A stretch of DNA of 64,000 nt from positions 1-64,000 of the forward strand of contig URMA01000002.1 of NCBI GenBank assembly GCA_900548875.1, read 5' to 3'. A model generated the notes under the pieces. It had not been told where the DNA came from and did not search any database. It was given only the letters and a program-made list of their open reading frames with translations. This document shows positions 61,935-64,000 of this stretch, one piece after another (position 1 is the first letter of the stretch; each line of letters opens with the position of its first letter). The translations under genes were made by a program, and so were the position numbers. Source of the DNA: an uncultured Porphyromonadaceae bacterium (GTDB lineage: Bacteria > Bacteroidota > Bacteroidia > Bacteroidales > Muribaculaceae).

Positions 61935-63041
61935 ATGAAAGAGTTCCGTAAATTTATAACGAAAGAGTTTCTGCATATTTTCAGGGACCGGCGCACAATT
62001 CTGATTGTGCTGATTATGCCGATTGTCCAGATTGTGCTTTTCGGGTTTGCTGTCAGCACCGACATTAATAATGCCCGGGTGGACATTGTTGGAGATATGA
62101 GGGACAGGCTGGTGATGCAGATTGCGGAACGGATGGACAATAACAGATATTTGCAGGTCGAGTCCCGCTATGAGTCACCGGTGGAGGTCGGCGGTCGGTT
62201 CCGAAGAAGTGAAGTGGATGTGGCAGTCTGTTTTGAAAAGGATTTTGAGAAGAAGCTGACAAAAAACGGACGAGCAGCCGTAAAAATTATCGGTGACGCT
62301 TCCGATCCGAATTCGGCACAGGTTATTGTCAATTATGTGACCGGTGTCATCAACGATGTCGTCGAGGAAATCAATGGTCAGGACGGTGTCAGTTCGTCCG
62401 GCAGGATGCCCACGGTGGAATATGTCTACAATCCCGCTATGAAGTCGTCATATAACTTTGTTCCCGGTGTGATGAGCCTTATCCTGATGCTCATTTGTTC
62501 GATGATGACAGCCATTTCGATAGTCCGGGAAAAAGAAAACGGGACATTGGAGCTGCTGCTTGTGTCGCCGATTCGTCCGGCCTGGATAATTATCAGCAAG
62601 GCCGTTCCCTATTTGGTGCTGTCGGTAGTCAATCTGGTGACGATTTTTCTTTTGTCCCGTTATGTGATTGACGTGCCTGTGCGGGGAAGCATGTTGCTGA
62701 TAGCGTTGGTTTCGCTGATCTTTATTTTTGCATCCCTGTCACTCGGACTGCTTATTTCGACTGTTGCTTCCACGCAGCGCGTCGCCCTGCTGATTTCCGG
62801 CATGGGAATGATGATGCCGACGATGATATTTTCAGGAGTGATATTCCCTTGCGAAAGCATGCCCGTCGTGTTGCAGTGGGTTTCCGACATTATTCCGGCG
62901 AAATGGTACATCATCATGATAAAGAAAGTGATGATTGAAGGTGTCGGATTGGAGTATATCGTGAAAGAACTTGTCATCTTGTCGTCAATGGCCGTATTCC
63001 TGTTTGTGACAAGTGTGAAGTTGTTTAAAACCCGATTGTGA
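61935..63041 (+). CDS. ABC-2 type permease (YbhS-like)
   Basis: A 368-residue membrane subunit: helix 1 (about 20-40), a large periplasmic domain (about 45-170), then five helices (MSLILMLICSMMTAISIVRE ... EKENGTLELLLVSP, the usual ABC-2 motif). The start at 61935 (MKEFRKFITKEFLHIFRDRRT) is preferred over an in-frame one 21 codons upstream that lies within the ATPase gene. Forms the export channel together with the next gene product. Confidence 0.92.
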   Translation: MKEFRKFITKEFLHIFRDRRTILIVLIMPIVQIVLFGFAVSTDINNARVDIVGDMRDRLVMQIAERMDNNRYLQVESRYESPVEVGGRFRRSEVDVAVCFEKDFEKKLTKNGRAAVKIIGDASDPNSAQVIVNYVTGVINDVVEEINGQDGVSSSGRMPTVEYVYNPAMKSSYNFVPGVMSLILMLICSMMTAISIVREKENGTLELLLVSPIRPAWIIISKAVPYLVLSVVNLVTIFLLSRYVIDVPVRGSMLLIALVSLIFIFASLSLGLLISTVASTQRVALLISGMGMMMPTMIFSGVIFPCESMPVVLQWVSDIIPAKWYIIMIKKVMIEGVGLEYIVKELVILSSMAVFLFVTSVKLFKTRL

Positions 63042-63055
63042 AAGGAGGTTGCCGT

Positions 63056-64000
63056 ATGTGGATATATCTTTTGGAAAAGGAGTTCAAGCAGTTTTTCCGC
63101 GACCCCGGGTTGCCGAAAATGCTGATAACGTTTCCGCTGATGATGATGCTCGTTTTTCCATTTGCCGTCAGCATGGAAATCAAGAATATCAATCTTGCCG
63201 TTGTCGACAATTGCAGGTCCACACTGTCGGCCGAGCTTGTGGAGGCATGTGCAAGTTCCGGTTATTTCCAGCTCGCCGGTGTGTTTTCCGACCCGGCTGA
63301 TGCCAGACATCTGATGGACTTGAACGAGGTGGACGCCATCCTCACGGTGTTTCCCGACTTTGACAAGTCGTTGGAAAACGGCGACCCGCTTCCTGTGGGA
63401 ATCAAGGTGAACACGATTAACGGGAACAAGGGCAGTATCGGGGCCGGATATTTGAACGCGTGTATGCAGAAATTTCTGGCGTCGCATGCGGGCGGCCCTG
63501 TATCGCAGGGAAAAACGATTGAGGTGTCGGCAAAATACGACTACAACCCGTATCTCGACTATAAAGTGTTTATGGTGCCGGCGCTGATTGTCATAGCCAT
63601 TACGATGATTACCGGCTTTTTCCCGGCTTTGAACATAGTGGGAGAGAAGGAAAAAGGAACGATTGAGCAGATTAATGTTTCGCCGGTGAAGCGGAGCACC
63701 TTCATTTTGTGCAAGTTGATACCCTATTGGCTGGTGGCTTTCTTTATTCTGATTTCGTGTCTTGTCATCGCACGGATTGTGTTCGGTTATCATTGTGCCG
63801 GAAATGTCGGAACTCTTTTCCTGTTCACGGCTCTGAACATCATGGTGACTGCCGGATTGGGACTGCTGATTTCCAATTATAGCGACAATGCCCAGCAGGC
63901 CATGTTCATTACCTGGTTTTTCATGATGGTGTTCATGCTTATCAGCGGTATTTTTACGCCTATCTCGTCAATGCCCGGCTGGGCGCAAGCCATTACCTGC
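63056..64000 (+). CDS. ABC-2 type permease (YbhR-like), cut by the window end
   Basis: The first 315 codons of a second permease, starting at the ATG at 63056 after AAAGGAGG. WIYLLEKEFKQFFRDPGLPKM start, a periplasmic domain (about 40-175), then EKEKGTIEQINVSPVKR and five helices. Open at the right edge; about 55 residues should be missing judging from the family. Completes the TolC-HlyD-ABC2-permease2 efflux set. Confidence 0.92.
   Translation, partial: MWIYLLEKEFKQFFRDPGLPKMLITFPLMMMLVFPFAVSMEIKNINLAVVDNCRSTLSAELVEACASSGYFQLAGVFSDPADARHLMDLNEVDAILTVFPDFDKSLENGDPLPVGIKVNTINGNKGSIGAGYLNACMQKFLASHAGGPVSQGKTIEVSAKYDYNPYLDYKVFMVPALIVIAITMITGFFPALNIVGEKEKGTIEQINVSPVKRSTFILCKLIPYWLVAFFILISCLVIARIVFGYHCAGNVGTLFLFTALNIMVTAGLGLLISNYSDNAQQAMFITWFFMMVFMLISGIFTPISSMPGWAQAITC

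Overview
The window looks like a chromosomal segment from a member of the order Bacteroidales, of moderate GC. Evidence: promoters of the Bacteroidetes type (-33 TTTG, about 20 bases, -7 TAnnTTTG) in front of many genes; two secreted proteins with type IX secretion (T9SS) C-terminal sorting domains; lipoproteins with an acidic stretch after the lipid-bearing Cys; a three-gene fumarate reductase/succinate dehydrogenase of the Bacteroidetes type; a class III fructose-1,6-bisphosphatase; a GH29 fucosidase; and a str-S10-spc-alpha ribosomal cluster without tuf. I cannot name the genus. The T9SS cargo argues for a lineage that keeps that secretion system. No rRNA, tRNA, insertion sequence, prophage or CRISPR array was found.

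Layout. 1-1.6 kb: a membrane polyferredoxin and the start of a Tat-exported protein (minus strand). 1.7-6.3 kb: a lipoprotein, a MATE exporter and RNase R. 6.4-10 kb: frd/sdh cytochrome b, flavoprotein and iron-sulfur subunits. 10-13.2 kb: an OmpR-type two-component pair behind a tandem promoter repeat, then a RelE/HigB-type toxin-antitoxin pair. 13.5-18 kb: a magnesium-type P-ATPase with an outer-membrane porin, then CutC. 18-20 kb: a DMT transporter and an esterase. 20-25.6 kb (minus): two T9SS cargo proteins, one built of RCC1 repeats, downstream of a membrane-spanning TPR/LuxR regulator. 25.7-29.6 kb (minus): a transglutaminase-like lipoprotein and a GH29 fucosidase. 29.7-34.6 kb: aspartate-semialdehyde dehydrogenase, a CPA2 antiporter and a GlmU-like protein.

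34.7-53 kb: rpsL-rpsG-fusA-rpsJ through secY-map-infA-rpmJ to rpoA-rplQ, all on the plus strand in the standard order. This block makes most of the ribosomal proteins, EF-G, the Sec translocase channel, IF-1 and the RNA polymerase alpha subunit. The L2 gene (rplB) is interrupted by an apparent two-base insertion.

53-57 kb: repeat-rich intergenic DNA, a DUF5672 glycosyltransferase-like protein, class III FBPase, and a small heat shock protein behind a textbook sigma-54 promoter. 57.3-64 kb: tetR, tolC, hlyD, two ABC ATPases and two permeases (the last cut by the window end). This is an efflux system of the YbhGFSR type, with two matching palindromes that are good candidates for the TetR operators.

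The most unusual non-coding content is a dispersed family of short intergenic repeats (near 10.1, 12.5, 22.3 and 53.2-53.5 kb) that carry Bacteroidetes promoters and create false ORFs and false N-terminal extensions. Other notable signals are direct repeats flanking the toxin-antitoxin pair and a nested-helix leader before rpsD.
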